64,000 bases of DNA. Source: Carnobacterium_A antarcticum. GTDB lineage: Bacteria; Bacillota; Bacilli; Lactobacillales; Carnobacteriaceae. Below the pieces are notes generated by a model, which was not told the DNA's origin, did no database searches, and worked only from the letters and a program-made list of their open reading frames with translations. Every line of letters begins with the position of its first letter. Position 1 is the first letter of the stretch. Location: NCBI RefSeq assembly GCF_042658365.1, contig NZ_JBHSQC010000015.1; one strand, given 5' to 3'. This document shows positions 1 through 8,568 of the stretch, one piece after another. A program made the position numbers and the translations under genes.

Positions 1-1
1 G

Positions 2-1603
2 ATGGAAAGGGATATAGCGTATATTTTGAAAATAGGTTCATTAATGTTTGTGATGGCCTGTTTTTCCATGCTGTTTGGAGTATTGGCCGGAAAATTTTCT
101 TCCGATGCGGCAGTAGGACTTTCAACGAATCTTCGTCAAGATATCTACGAAAATATTCAAACCTTTGCATTTGATAACATTGACAAATATTCCTCATCTA
201 GTCTGATTACAAGACTCACAACAGATATTACGAATATTCAAATGGCTTTTCAAATGGTACTAAAAACTATTATTCGCTCGCCATTCATGATTGCATTTGC
301 ATTTGCAATGGCATCTTATACAAATTTGAAATTATCTTTGACCATTCTCATCATTGTTCCTATTGTAGCGTTCATTTTGATCGGTCTTATCTATCGTGTG
401 CATCCTTATTTTATAGAAGTTTTCAAAAAATATGATCGATTAAATCAAACCGTACAAGAAGATATTAATGGAGTGCGTGTGGTGAAATCGTTCGTTCGTG
501 AAGAGAAAGAAATTGAAAAATTTAAAAAAGCTTCTGAGGATATTAAATCTCTATTTATGAAGGCAGAAAAAATTATTGCTTTTAATGCTCCGGTGATGCA
601 GATCGCTATTTATTCTTGTTTGCTCCTTGTTTATTGGTTTGGGGCCAAGTATGTTGTCGGCGGAACAATGAGTACGGGTGAGTTAACGAGTTTTATTACT
701 TACATGATGCAAATCTTAACGAGTATTATGATGATTTCCATGATTTTTGTGATGATCGTTATTTCTGAAGCTTCGGTAGAACGGGTTGCTGAAGTTCTGA
801 ATGAAAAAGCGACATTGTCAAATCCAGAAAAGCCGCTTACGACAATTGAAAATGGCGACATTGAATTTAAAAATGTTCAGTTTAAATACAATAAACGATC
901 AGAAGAGGCAGATTTAAGTCAGATTAATTTAACCATCAAGTCTGGTGAAACGATAGGGATCATTGGTGGAACGGGTAGTGGAAAGAGTACACTTATTCAG
1001 TTGATTCCCAGATTATATGATGCAACTGAAGGAGAAGTATACGTTTCAGGACATGATGTAAAAGACTATGATTTAGTGACGTTGCGTGACCAAATTGCAA
1101 TGGTATTGCAAAAGAACACATTATTCTCAGGAACGATCATTGAAAATTTGAGATGGGGAGACAAAGAAGCTTCTGAAGAAGAAGTTCAACGAGTTGCCAA
1201 ATTAGCTCAAGCAGATGATTTTGTTCAAGCCTTTCCAGATAACTATGAAACGGTGTTGGATCAAGGTGGTTCGAATGTTTCCGGTGGTCAGAAACAGCGG
1301 TTGACGATTGCGCGCGCATTATTAAAACAACCTAAAATCCTAATTTTAGACGATTCGACCAGTGCAGTAGATACAAAAACAGATGCTTATATTCGAAAAG
1401 CATTTACAGAAGAAATTCCGAATACAACAAAAATCATTGTGGCACAGCGCATTTCTTCCATTCAGGATGCTGATCGCATTATCGTATTAGAAGAAGGCAA
1501 GATCGATGGCATTGGGACACACGAAGAATTGTTGGAAAACAATATGATCTATAAAGAAGTATTCGATTCTCAAGTAAAGGGAGGGACGATAGTTGAAGAA
1601 TAA
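2..1603 (+). CDS. Heterodimeric ABC multidrug exporter, first subunit (5' partial)
   Basis: This is a half-size type IV ABC exporter: membrane domain up to about residue 260, then a nucleotide-binding domain. Walker A GGTGSGKST lies near residue 321 and the signature VSGGQKQR near 425. Walker B reads LILDDSTS, with Asp in place of the catalytic Glu, and the H-loop reads VAQR in place of IAHR. That is the known degenerate-site pattern of the LmrC/EfrA/TM287 half of heterodimeric exporters. At 533 residues it is about 40 short at the N-terminus, so the true start lies before the window and the apparent ATG at base 2 is probably internal. It overlaps the next subunit by 11 bases. Drug export is inferred from the family; the substrate is unknown. 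Confidence 0.9.
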   Translation: MERDIAYILKIGSLMFVMACFSMLFGVLAGKFSSDAAVGLSTNLRQDIYENIQTFAFDNIDKYSSSSLITRLTTDITNIQMAFQMVLKTIIRSPFMIAFAFAMASYTNLKLSLTILIIVPIVAFILIGLIYRVHPYFIEVFKKYDRLNQTVQEDINGVRVVKSFVREEKEIEKFKKASEDIKSLFMKAEKIIAFNAPVMQIAIYSCLLLVYWFGAKYVVGGTMSTGELTSFITYMMQILTSIMMISMIFVMIVISEASVERVAEVLNEKATLSNPEKPLTTIENGDIEFKNVQFKYNKRSEEADLSQINLTIKSGETIGIIGGTGSGKSTLIQLIPRLYDATEGEVYVSGHDVKDYDLVTLRDQIAMVLQKNTLFSGTIIENLRWGDKEASEEEVQRVAKLAQADDFVQAFPDNYETVLDQGGSNVSGGQKQRLTIARALLKQPKILILDDSTSAVDTKTDAYIRKAFTEEIPNTTKIIVAQRISSIQDADRIIVLEEGKIDGIGTHEELLENNMIYKEVFDSQVKGGTIVEE

Positions 1604-3479
1604 CTCGAACGTGAAACCAGCTGTTAGTCCATTAAAAACACTTAAAAGAATTCTTTCATATGCAACGAAGCAATATAAAGTACGGATACTCATCGTAATT
1701 GTCAGTATTATCATTAGTGCAGCAACCAATGCAATTGGAATCAGCTTTACGAAAACATTGATTGACGACTATATTGCTCCTCTTCTTACTCAAGAAACGC
1801 CTGATTTTTCAAATCTAGCACGTATTATTAGTCTAATGGCACTATTGTATTTGACCGGTGCCCTTTTCACCTATATTTTTAATCGTACAATGGTGACTGT
1901 ATCGCAGGGAATCTTAAAAGACATTCGGGATGAACTGTTTACGCATATGGAATCTTTGCCGATTCGTTACTTTGATAGCAATGCGACAGGTGATATTATG
2001 AGTCATTACACGAATGATATTGATACGCTAAGACAGATGATCAGCCAATCGATTCCGCAAATTTTTTCTGCACTGATTACGATTTTATCAATTATTATTG
2101 CGATGTTCATTATTAATATACCGATGACGTTGGTTGTCTTATCTATGATAGGTGTGATGATTGCCGTTGTTCGTACGATCGGTAGTAAAAGCAGCCGTTA
2201 CTTCTCTATTCAACAAGCTGCATTGGGAACATTGAATGGCTATATAGAAGAAATGATTGAAGGCCAAAAGGTCGTTAAAGTCTTTAACCATGAAGAAGAG
2301 GCAATTGCTGATTTTAGTGATTTGAATGAAAACCTAAGAGAAAATGCTACGAAAGCCAATACCTATGCCAATATCTTAATGCCGATCATGGGAAATATTG
2401 GGAATTTTATGTATTTATTAACGGCTGTAATAGGATCCATTTTTTCGATTACAGGAATCACGACGCTGACAGTAGGAAGTATCGCGTCGTTTGTTCAATT
2501 CACGAAAAGCATTAGCATGCCTGTATCGCAAATTTCGCAACAGTTTAATGCGATCATCTTGTCGTTAGCGGGTGCAGAACGTATTTTTAAACTATTAGCT
2601 GAAAAACCTGAAGAAGACACTGGAACAATTGAGTTAGTTAATATCACTAAAAGTGTTGACGGGAAAATCGAAGAATCCAGACAACGCACAGGTGAATGGG
2701 CATGGAAACAAACGACTGCTGATCACGAGGTTGCTTATACGGAATTAACGGGAGATGTGCGCTTTAACGGTGTAACGTTTGGGTATAATCCCAATAAAAC
2801 GATTCTTCACAATATTAATCTATTTGCAAAACCCGGTCAAAAGATTGCGTTTGTTGGGGCAACTGGAGCTGGAAAAACAACGATCACCAATTTGATCAAT
2901 CGCTTCTATGATATTCAAGAAGGGACCATCACTTATGATGGCATTGATGTCAAAAAAATCAAAAAAGATGCTTTAAGAAAATCATTGGGTATTGTATTGC
3001 AAGACACGCATTTATTCTCAGGAACGATCAAAGACAATATTCGTTACGGCAGATTAGATGCCACCGATGAAGAAGTTGAAGCAGCTGCAAAATTAGTCAA
3101 TGCTGACTTCTTTATCAGACAATTGCCGCATGGTTACGATACTGAATTAACAGGTGATGGCGGCTCGCTTTCTCAAGGACAAAGGCAATTGCTCGCAATC
3201 GCCAGAGCTGCAGTAGCAAATCCGCCAGTTCTGATTCTTGATGAAGCAACTTCAAGTATTGATACGCGGACGGAATCGGTTGTTCAAAGCGGAATGGATG
3301 CCTTAATGAAGGGAAGAACGGTATTTGTGATTGCCCACCGGCTTTCAACAGTTCGCAATTCAGATGCGATTATGGTGATGGAACAAGGACGAATCATTGA
3401 AAGAGGAAACCATGAAGAGTTGATTGCTCAAGAAGGAGAGTATTATCAATTATATACCGGTGCATTTGAAATGAATTAA
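1593..3479 (+). CDS. Heterodimeric ABC multidrug exporter, second subunit
   Basis: This 628-residue protein is the partner half-transporter. It has a six-helix membrane domain, an insertion of about 50 charged residues before the ATPase domain (around 345-395), Walker A GATGAGKTT near residue 421, signature LSQGQRQ near 525, Walker B LILDEATSSID near 547 and H-loop IAHRLS. The catalytic Glu is intact, while the signature departs from LSGGQ, as in LmrD/EfrB/TM288. The start is TTG at 1593, inside the end of the upstream gene and preceded by AAAGGGAGGG, so the two subunits are translationally coupled. No local regulator is visible. The next 350 bases hold no intact gene. Confidence 0.9.
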   Translation: MKNNSNVKPAVSPLKTLKRILSYATKQYKVRILIVIVSIIISAATNAIGISFTKTLIDDYIAPLLTQETPDFSNLARIISLMALLYLTGALFTYIFNRTMVTVSQGILKDIRDELFTHMESLPIRYFDSNATGDIMSHYTNDIDTLRQMISQSIPQIFSALITILSIIIAMFIINIPMTLVVLSMIGVMIAVVRTIGSKSSRYFSIQQAALGTLNGYIEEMIEGQKVVKVFNHEEEAIADFSDLNENLRENATKANTYANILMPIMGNIGNFMYLLTAVIGSIFSITGITTLTVGSIASFVQFTKSISMPVSQISQQFNAIILSLAGAERIFKLLAEKPEEDTGTIELVNITKSVDGKIEESRQRTGEWAWKQTTADHEVAYTELTGDVRFNGVTFGYNPNKTILHNINLFAKPGQKIAFVGATGAGKTTITNLINRFYDIQEGTITYDGIDVKKIKKDALRKSLGIVLQDTHLFSGTIKDNIRYGRLDATDEEVEAAAKLVNADFFIRQLPHGYDTELTGDGGSLSQGQRQLLAIARAAVANPPVLILDEATSSIDTRTESVVQSGMDALMKGRTVFVIAHRLSTVRNSDAIMVMEQGRIIERGNHEELIAQEGEYYQLYTGAFEMN

Positions 3480-3768
3480 CGAATAATAGACCAAGAAGTA
3501 ATAGGTTTTTTATGGTGAACATCACAAGGGAGTAATCAGATGAAAAACACAGATACTCAACAATTAGAAAGATGTCAATCCCATTGTTATGAATGAGATA
3601 TCCAATGAAACAGCTAATCATGATTTCTTTTCACAAGTTGGAGCAAGTTACTTGATGGGCAATGCCGAGATCATGTGAGACGAAGGTTAGGAGTTTTAAT
3701 ACAATAGCCTAATTTCGCTGCTTCGTTAGATCGAAATAGTGTTAGTTAAAAGTATAATATCTAAACTA
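3480..3768 (+). other. Intergenic stretch with a possible broken small-peptide gene
   Basis: No intact gene lies between the exporter and the terminator at 3769. An ATG at 3540 follows GGGAG and opens an 18-codon reading frame starting MKNTDTQQLE that stops at 3596. Shifting frame gives a second open stretch containing DVNPIVMNEISNE and then GASYLMGN, which stops near 3678. Together they look like a frameshifted short gene. The second part has a faint likeness to class II lanthipeptide leaders, but nothing decides it. Confidence 0.25.
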
Positions 3769-3806
3769 AAAAAAGTTGCTAATAAATTTTATTAGCAACT
3801 TTTTTA
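3769..3806. terminator. Bidirectional Rho-independent terminator
   Basis: Inverted repeat GTTGCTAATAAA / TTTATTAGCAAC with a run of A before it and T after it, so it works in both directions. It ends the minus-strand FNR-type gene, whose stop lies 30 bases away. Confidence 0.85.
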
Positions 3807-3836
3807 GTATTTAAGAATAATGATTAGTTTTATTTT

Positions 3837-4538
3837 TTATAAAATGTTTAACAATTTAAATTTCCCATATGCAATTTCTTCAATGATTTTTTCTTTTTCT
3901 AACCAGGTCAACTCTCGGCTTAACGATTCAGAAGTTGTTCCTAAGTAAGAAGCCAAATCTTTTTTAGCCATGTTTAATTCAACAATGGGCTCTTTTTCTG
4001 CAGAATCAACCAAGCTCATTAAAAAGTGCAGCAATCTGTTTCTAACCGTTTCAGTTGTTGCCCAAGCAGTTTGTTGTTCAGAAGTACTCAACCTGTTGGT
4101 AATGGCACCTAGCATTTCAATAGAGATACTTGGATGTTCTAATAGTAGCTCACGGAAATCTTCATGTCTAATTGCACAAATAGAACAATCTGATTGCGCT
4201 TGCGCAAAGGCTTCATAAACGCCTTTCTTGAATAAAGCCAATTCTCCAGTAAATTCATTTTGATTAACCATTCGTACTAATTGTTCTTTTCCTGTTTCTG
4301 ATAAACGGTACACACGTAATTTCCCGCTTTTTAAAAAATAAAAGGAATCAGCTATTTCTCCAGGACGATAAATCATCTCTCCATGGAAGAATTGTTTTCG
4401 GTGGATTAAGGAATGAACCTTTCCCATTTGTTCAGCTGTTAAGGATTGGAATATAGGAACAGTCTGTATACAGTATTGTTTTTTAGCTTTGCATGCACAT
4501 TCACAAGTATGATGAGATATTGATTTTCTTTTGTCCAT
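3837..4538 (-). CDS. Crp/Fnr family regulator with FNR-like cysteines
   Basis: This 233-residue protein has a cyclic-nucleotide-binding-like beta roll (about 30-130), a dimerisation helix (about 135-165) and a winged HTH (about 185-225). N-terminal Cys 12, 14, 16 and 23 sit where E. coli FNR has its cluster-binding cysteines, and Cys121 aligns with FNR Cys122, so an oxygen-labile 4Fe-4S cluster is plausible. The recognition helix SESLSREL keeps the Glu/Ser/Arg that in FNR and its relatives read TTGAT. It is divergent from the acyl-CoA dehydrogenase operon, and the shared spacer holds a perfect FNR box. The reverse strand also has a TATAAT at 4621-4616, about 28 bases from the box centre, so autoregulation is likely. 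FlpA/FlpB-type proteins of lactic bacteria are the alternative, but they carry fewer cysteines. Confidence 0.85.
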   Translation of the reverse strand: MDKRKSISHHTCECACKAKKQYCIQTVPIFQSLTAEQMGKVHSLIHRKQFFHGEMIYRPGEIADSFYFLKSGKLRVYRLSETGKEQLVRMVNQNEFTGELALFKKGVYEAFAQAQSDCSICAIRHEDFRELLLEHPSISIEMLGAITNRLSTSEQQTAWATTETVRNRLLHFLMSLVDSAEKEPIVELNMAKKDLASYLGTTSESLSRELTWLEKEKIIEEIAYGKFKLLNIL

Positions 4539-4638
4539 CTTATACTCTCCTCTATTAATACTTTGTATGTCTCTTTAATTTTATCACTTTTCTGCTCTGA
4601 AGAATAGACTAAGCAATTATAAACAAAAGAATACTGTT

Positions 4639-4684
4639 GTACTTGATTTAAATCAAGTACATATGAAAAAAAATACGCTATATT
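4639..4684 (+). promoter_or_regulatory. Perfect FNR box and class II promoter of the acd-etfBA operon
   Basis: TTGATTTAAATCAA at 4643-4656 matches the E. coli FNR consensus TTGAT-N4-ATCAA exactly and lies inside a 22-base perfect palindrome (4639-4660). A -10 hexamer TATATT begins at 4679, 29.5 bases after the box centre, which places the box near -41.5, the class II activator position. The same spacing recurs at 8192 and 8962. Confidence 0.8.
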
Positions 4685-4743
4685 TAGTTTATTGAAGTAT
4701 TAGGATTTTTCTTGTGTATATTTGAACAAAGGGAGTGTAAAGA

Positions 4744-5874
4744 ATGAGTATAAAATTAACTCAGTCGCAAGTCATGTTACATCAGATGGTTACAGATTTT
4801 GCGGATAAAGAAGTAAAACCATTGGATATATTGATTGATAAACAGAGGAATTTCCCTGCAGAATTATGGGATAAATTTGTAAACACCGGGTTTTTAGGCT
4901 TAACAATACCAGAAGAATACGGTGGTGCCGGATTTGATGTTATTGCTAGTTCTCAAACAGTTTATGATTTTGCTGTTCGAAATGCCAGCATAGCTTTTAC
5001 TTTAGAAGGCCATTATAAGTCAGTTGATCAAGTATTAAAATATGGAACAACTGAGTTAAAAGAAAAATATTTACCTCAAGCAAATAATCGGATTTTTGGT
5101 TTCTCTTCAACAGAGCCGCAAGGCGGATCTAATGTGATGGGCCATACAGCCAAGGCAGTTAAAGAAGGCGATAAGTGGGTTTTAAATGGCAATAAGACCA
5201 TGATAACAAATGGCGGATTAGCAGAAGTATATTGTGTGCTTCTTAAAACATCTCCAACAGAGTTATCTTGCTTCCTTGTTGATGAAGATATGCCTGGTTT
5301 TAAACATGGAAAAAGAGAGAATTTCATTGGGATGAATGGGACACCTATAGGAGAAATTTTTCTGGAAAACGTTATTGTCAGTGAAGAACACTTGCTTGGA
5401 ACTGTAGGGCAAGGTGTAGCAATAGGAGACAATGCCCACTATGATGCTCGTATTTTGATGGGTGCGATTGCAGCCGGGATCACTGAACATGCCTTGAATA
5501 TTGCAATTGATTACGCAAAACAACGTGAAGTGAAAGGCGAGCCTATCACTCAATTGTATTCTATTCAAGAAAAAATCACAGAAATTGCGATTGCCAAAGA
5601 GAATACCCAATTGCTTTATCAAGAGGCAGCTAAATTAAAAATAGCAGGTAAACCTTATGCTAAAGTAGCTACCATGGCGAAATCATATGGCAGCCGCGCT
5701 TCATACACTGCAGCCGATCATGCTTTACAAGTGCTGGGCGGTTATGGCTACAGCCGAGAATATCCAGTGGAACATTTATTACGTGATGCTCGTGCTTTGC
5801 AGCTTGCTGAAGGATCATTAGAAAAAATGATGATTGAAATAGCTAAAGAAGTTGTAAGTGAGGGAAAGGAGTGA
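4744..5874 (+). CDS. Acyl-CoA dehydrogenase family protein
   Basis: This 376-residue flavoprotein has the full acyl-CoA dehydrogenase fold: N-terminal helical domain, middle beta domain with GFSSTEPQGGS and WVLNGNKTMITNGG, and a C-terminal helical domain. The C-terminus carries VLGGYGYSREYPVEHLLRDAR and then AEGS, whose Glu is at the usual catalytic-base position of short-chain enzymes. It should oxidise a short acyl-CoA, or reduce an enoyl-CoA, exchanging electrons with the ETF encoded directly downstream. The ATG at 4744 follows GGGAGTG. The ETF beta start is 6 bases after the stop, so this is an operon. Control by the FNR-type box upstream implies anaerobic use. The substrate cannot be read from sequence. 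Confidence 0.85.
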   Translation: MSIKLTQSQVMLHQMVTDFADKEVKPLDILIDKQRNFPAELWDKFVNTGFLGLTIPEEYGGAGFDVIASSQTVYDFAVRNASIAFTLEGHYKSVDQVLKYGTTELKEKYLPQANNRIFGFSSTEPQGGSNVMGHTAKAVKEGDKWVLNGNKTMITNGGLAEVYCVLLKTSPTELSCFLVDEDMPGFKHGKRENFIGMNGTPIGEIFLENVIVSEEHLLGTVGQGVAIGDNAHYDARILMGAIAAGITEHALNIAIDYAKQREVKGEPITQLYSIQEKITEIAIAKENTQLLYQEAAKLKIAGKPYAKVATMAKSYGSRASYTAADHALQVLGGYGYSREYPVEHLLRDARALQLAEGSLEKMMIEIAKEVVSEGKE

Positions 5875-5879
5875 GTTCA

Positions 5880-6674
5880 ATGAGCTTAAAGATTGTCGTA
5901 TGTATTAAACAAGTGCCTGTTTCTAATAACTTGAAAATTGATCCGATTACTAAAAACTTAATTCGCTCAGGAGAACCTGGAGTGATGAACCCTTATGATA
6001 AAAATGCCATTGAAGCAGCACTTCGCTTGAAAGATGAGTGGGGAGGAGAGGTTATCTTGTTGTCTATGGGTCCCCCAGATTTTGAGATGACTTTACGACA
6101 AGGCTTAGCTATGGGTTGTGATGATGCTGTACTATTAAGTTCAAGAAAGTTCGGTGGAGCAGATACTTTAGCAACAGGCTATGTTTTATCGCAAGCTGTC
6201 AAGAAATTGAAAAATGTAGATTTAGTTTTATTTGGACGCCAGTCAGTAGATGCTGATACGAGTCAGGTTGGACCAATCGTGTCTGAATTTTTAGACTGGC
6301 CACAAATTACATTTGTTAGTGAACTGCATGGTCACGATAAACAAGTAATGACTGCAACTCGGTTATTAGAGAATATGCAGCAAAAAATTGAGTTCCAATT
6401 GCCTGCAGTAGTGACAGTCCGTAGTGAACTGAACGAGCCGCGTTACCCAAATCCTCGCAACATCCAAAAAAGCTATCAAAAAAATATTCGTGTTTGGGAT
6501 GAAAACAACTTAGCTGTTGACGCTGAGAGAATAGGCTTAAAAGGGTCACCAACAGTCGTGCGTAGTGTATGGGCGCCGGAAAAAGAAGTGAAAGCCACAA
6601 CATTTCTTGAAGGAACACCTGATGAAGCCATTCGTGAATTATTAATACAAATGAGAGCCAGCAATTTGCTCTAA
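5880..6674 (+). CDS. etfB: Electron transfer flavoprotein subunit beta
   Basis: This is a 264-residue ETF beta chain. Typical segments are IVVCIKQVP at the N-terminus, NPYDKNAIEAALRLKDE, a central LATGYVLSQA and the DTSQVGPIVSEFL motif near residue 125 that binds AMP or FAD. The chosen start is ATG at 5880, nine bases after AAAGGAG; an in-frame GTG at 5871 sits inside that ribosome site and is unlikely. ETF beta pairs with EtfA to shuttle electrons from the acyl-CoA dehydrogenase encoded upstream. Whether the pair bifurcates electrons to ferredoxin, as in Bcd-EtfAB of clostridia, cannot be told from the sequence alone. Confidence 0.9.
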   Translation: MSLKIVVCIKQVPVSNNLKIDPITKNLIRSGEPGVMNPYDKNAIEAALRLKDEWGGEVILLSMGPPDFEMTLRQGLAMGCDDAVLLSSRKFGGADTLATGYVLSQAVKKLKNVDLVLFGRQSVDADTSQVGPIVSEFLDWPQITFVSELHGHDKQVMTATRLLENMQQKIEFQLPAVVTVRSELNEPRYPNPRNIQKSYQKNIRVWDENNLAVDAERIGLKGSPTVVRSVWAPEKEVKATTFLEGTPDEAIRELLIQMRASNLL

Positions 6675-6689
6675 GAAAGGTTGAGAAAA

Positions 6690-7658
6690 ATGACTAGCCA
6701 GGAAATTTGGGTATACGCGGAAAAGCATGTAGGAATCATCCAACCCGTTACCTACCAATTGATAACCAAAGCAAAAGAGATTGCTGGTGATAAAAAGGTT
6801 GTTGTGATCTTATTTGAAGCAACTGATAAAAAATTAGAAGATAACATTAAAGAGTACGGTCCAGATGAAATAGTCGTAGTAAAAGATGATCGTTTGAAAG
6901 ATGCAACCGATTCTGAAATTGCTAGTCTAATGGCAGAGTTAGCAAAACATCGCAAGCCAAATAGTATTCTTTTTGGAGCTACAGTTGTCGGCCGTTCAAT
7001 TGCACCTCGCTTGCAAGCAAAGCTAAATACTGGTCTGACATCAGATTGCTTAAATCTAACGTTCGATGGCGATTTACTTGTTCAAATAAAACCATCTTAT
7101 GGTGACAATATTATGTGTGAGATTATCTGTCCGGACCATCGCCCGCAAATGGCTTCCGTACGACCAAATACCTTTGAAGCTAAGAAAAGTAATAGTGAAT
7201 TAGTTACAGTAACAGAAGTAAGTGATTTGTCTTTTAAAGAAGCAAAACGAGTGAAAATTATAGAAGAAACTCCTCTACTTTCTAAAAGCGACAGTATTGC
7301 AAATGCAGATCGAGTAATCGCACTAGGAAGAGGAGCTGCAGATGAAAAAGCTGTTGCTTTGGCAGAAGAACTTGCCCGCAAACTTGGGGCAAAAATCGGA
7401 GTGACACGTCCTCTAACAGATCATCCTAAATTTAGTGGAGATGATCAAATTGGACAATCTGGAAATGCTATTGCACCCAGACTATTGATTAATTTGGGTA
7501 TCCATGGAGCAGTACAGTATACAACTGGAATTGGAAGTGCAGAACTAATCGTGTCTGTTAATAAGGATCCAGAAGCACCCATTTTCCAACATTCAGATTA
7601 CAGTTACATTGGAGACTCAGTCAGCTTCTTAGAAGGCTTCTTAAAAGTTGTTCAGTAA
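6690..7658 (+). CDS. etfA: Electron transfer flavoprotein subunit alpha
   Basis: This is a 322-residue ETF alpha chain with an N-terminal ETF domain and a C-terminal FAD domain. The FAD domain shows GRGAADEKAVALAEELA, DDQIGQSGNAIAPRL and the conserved AVQYTTGIGSAELIVSVNKD stretch, then DPEAPIF and DYSYIGD. The start is ATG at 6690, after AGAAAGG; the TTG at 6681 falls in the ribosome site. It lies 15 bases after etfB and closes the operon, with a strong terminator at 7746. It is the FAD-binding electron carrier for the upstream dehydrogenase, and presumably passes electrons to a quinone, ferredoxin or NAD-linked partner encoded elsewhere. Confidence 0.9.
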   Translation: MTSQEIWVYAEKHVGIIQPVTYQLITKAKEIAGDKKVVVILFEATDKKLEDNIKEYGPDEIVVVKDDRLKDATDSEIASLMAELAKHRKPNSILFGATVVGRSIAPRLQAKLNTGLTSDCLNLTFDGDLLVQIKPSYGDNIMCEIICPDHRPQMASVRPNTFEAKKSNSELVTVTEVSDLSFKEAKRVKIIEETPLLSKSDSIANADRVIALGRGAADEKAVALAEELARKLGAKIGVTRPLTDHPKFSGDDQIGQSGNAIAPRLLINLGIHGAVQYTTGIGSAELIVSVNKDPEAPIFQHSDYSYIGDSVSFLEGFLKVVQ

Positions 7659-7745
7659 TGATGAGAGACCGTGTGTTATGGTGAAACAATTTTTATAAAA
7701 AAAAAAAGCCAAAGGTAAAATGTAAATTTCTACGCCAAACATATT

Positions 7746-7796
7746 AAGAACAGCAATACATATCCATGACCGTGGATGTGTACTGCTGTTCTTTTT
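7746..7796 (+). terminator. Terminator of the acd-etfBA operon
   Basis: Long stem AAGAACAGCA...TGCTGTTCTT extended by TACATATCCA / TGGATGTGTA and followed by TTTTT. It lies 88 bases after etfA. Confidence 0.85.
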
Positions 7797-8190
7797 GGTA
7801 TAGAATAGTATAAAACAATTGTAGGAAAATAGGAAAAAAGCTTTTACCAAAGGGTTCAAAATCTCGCTGCACTCGCTTTGTACGATTCGACGAACCGACT
7901 AAAGCTGGAAGTCTCCTGCCTATTACGCTCTGCGTTGCTCCCCAAGCCTGATTTCCTAAATTTCTTTCTAGTCAAAGCGGGCTTATCCTGATTTTTTTAT
8001 ATAGTAGAGGCGAAGATGGGGCCGCTAACACCAGAAGCGGAATGGCACCTTTTTTAGCAGCCGTTCACCAAGTAAACCAACTGCAGCTGTTCGCCTCAAT
8101 TATTTTCCAAGAAATGATCCAACCGTTTTTTTCTGAAATAAACACGTAAAACAAATGCGAACGCATCCAAATTCAAAAAAAAAATAAAAA
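7797..8190. other. Unassigned, locally GC-richer intergenic segment
   Basis: No gene with a plausible start is visible. The part from about 7860 to 7980 is richer in G and C than its surroundings. The part from 8007 to 8097 is framed by complementary ends (GAGGCGAA / TTCGCCTC) and contains a small hairpin, CCGCT-N9-AGCGG. On the minus strand a short open stretch contains GLLGERLLKKVPF and then a stop. It could be a structured RNA or the scar of a lost gene. Confidence 0.3.
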
Positions 8191-8191
8191 C

Positions 8192-8233
8192 TTGATGCGC
8201 GTCAATTTTTATTCAGTACAAACCAACTATACT
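8192..8233 (+). promoter_or_regulatory. FNR-type box and promoter of the metal-binding protein gene
   Basis: TTGATGCGCGTCAA at 8192-8205 fits TTGAT-N4-RTCAA. A -10 hexamer TATACT starts at 8228, exactly 29.5 bases from the box centre, the same as at the acd-etfBA promoter, so class II activation near -41.5 is inferred. Confidence 0.7.
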
Positions 8234-8300
8234 ACAAGTGTAAAGAGAAAGAGGCGAAGAAAAAACCTCTACTACAAATAAAAAAATAAAGGGGAAATGA

Positions 8301-8537
8301 ATGATGTCAAAAGCAGTCCTTACATTAGAAGCATTATCTTGTCCAAGTTGTTTGCAAAAAATTGAGAGCGCAGTAAAAGGGTTGAACGGAATCGACAAAG
8401 ACAGTGTAAAGGTTTTGTTTAACTCCAGTAAAGTAAAAGCCGATTTTGATGCAGATACTCTTTCTATTGAAGAAATTGAAAAAGCAATCATCGACTTGGG
8501 CTACCCAGTCCTTAAAACCAAAGTGAAATCTTCTTAA
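8301..8537 (+). CDS. Small heavy-metal-associated (HMA) domain protein
   Basis: This 78-residue protein is one HMA fold with the metal-binding motif SCPSC near residues 14-18, where CopZ-type proteins have GMTCxxC. The usual Gly-Met before the motif is replaced by Ala-Leu-Ser, so it is a divergent chaperone. The rest shows the expected beta-alpha-beta-beta-alpha-beta pattern and ends in LGYPVL. ATG at 8301 follows GGGG; an ATG at 8304 is equally possible. It forms a two-gene unit with the next ORF and lies before a P1B ATPase, so it probably hands a thiophilic metal to that pump. It sits downstream of an FNR-type box. Confidence 0.8.
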   Translation: MMSKAVLTLEALSCPSCLQKIESAVKGLNGIDKDSVKVLFNSSKVKADFDADTLSIEEIEKAIIDLGYPVLKTKVKSS

Positions 8538-8568
8538 ACGAACACAAATCAGAAAGAAGGAATGTATA

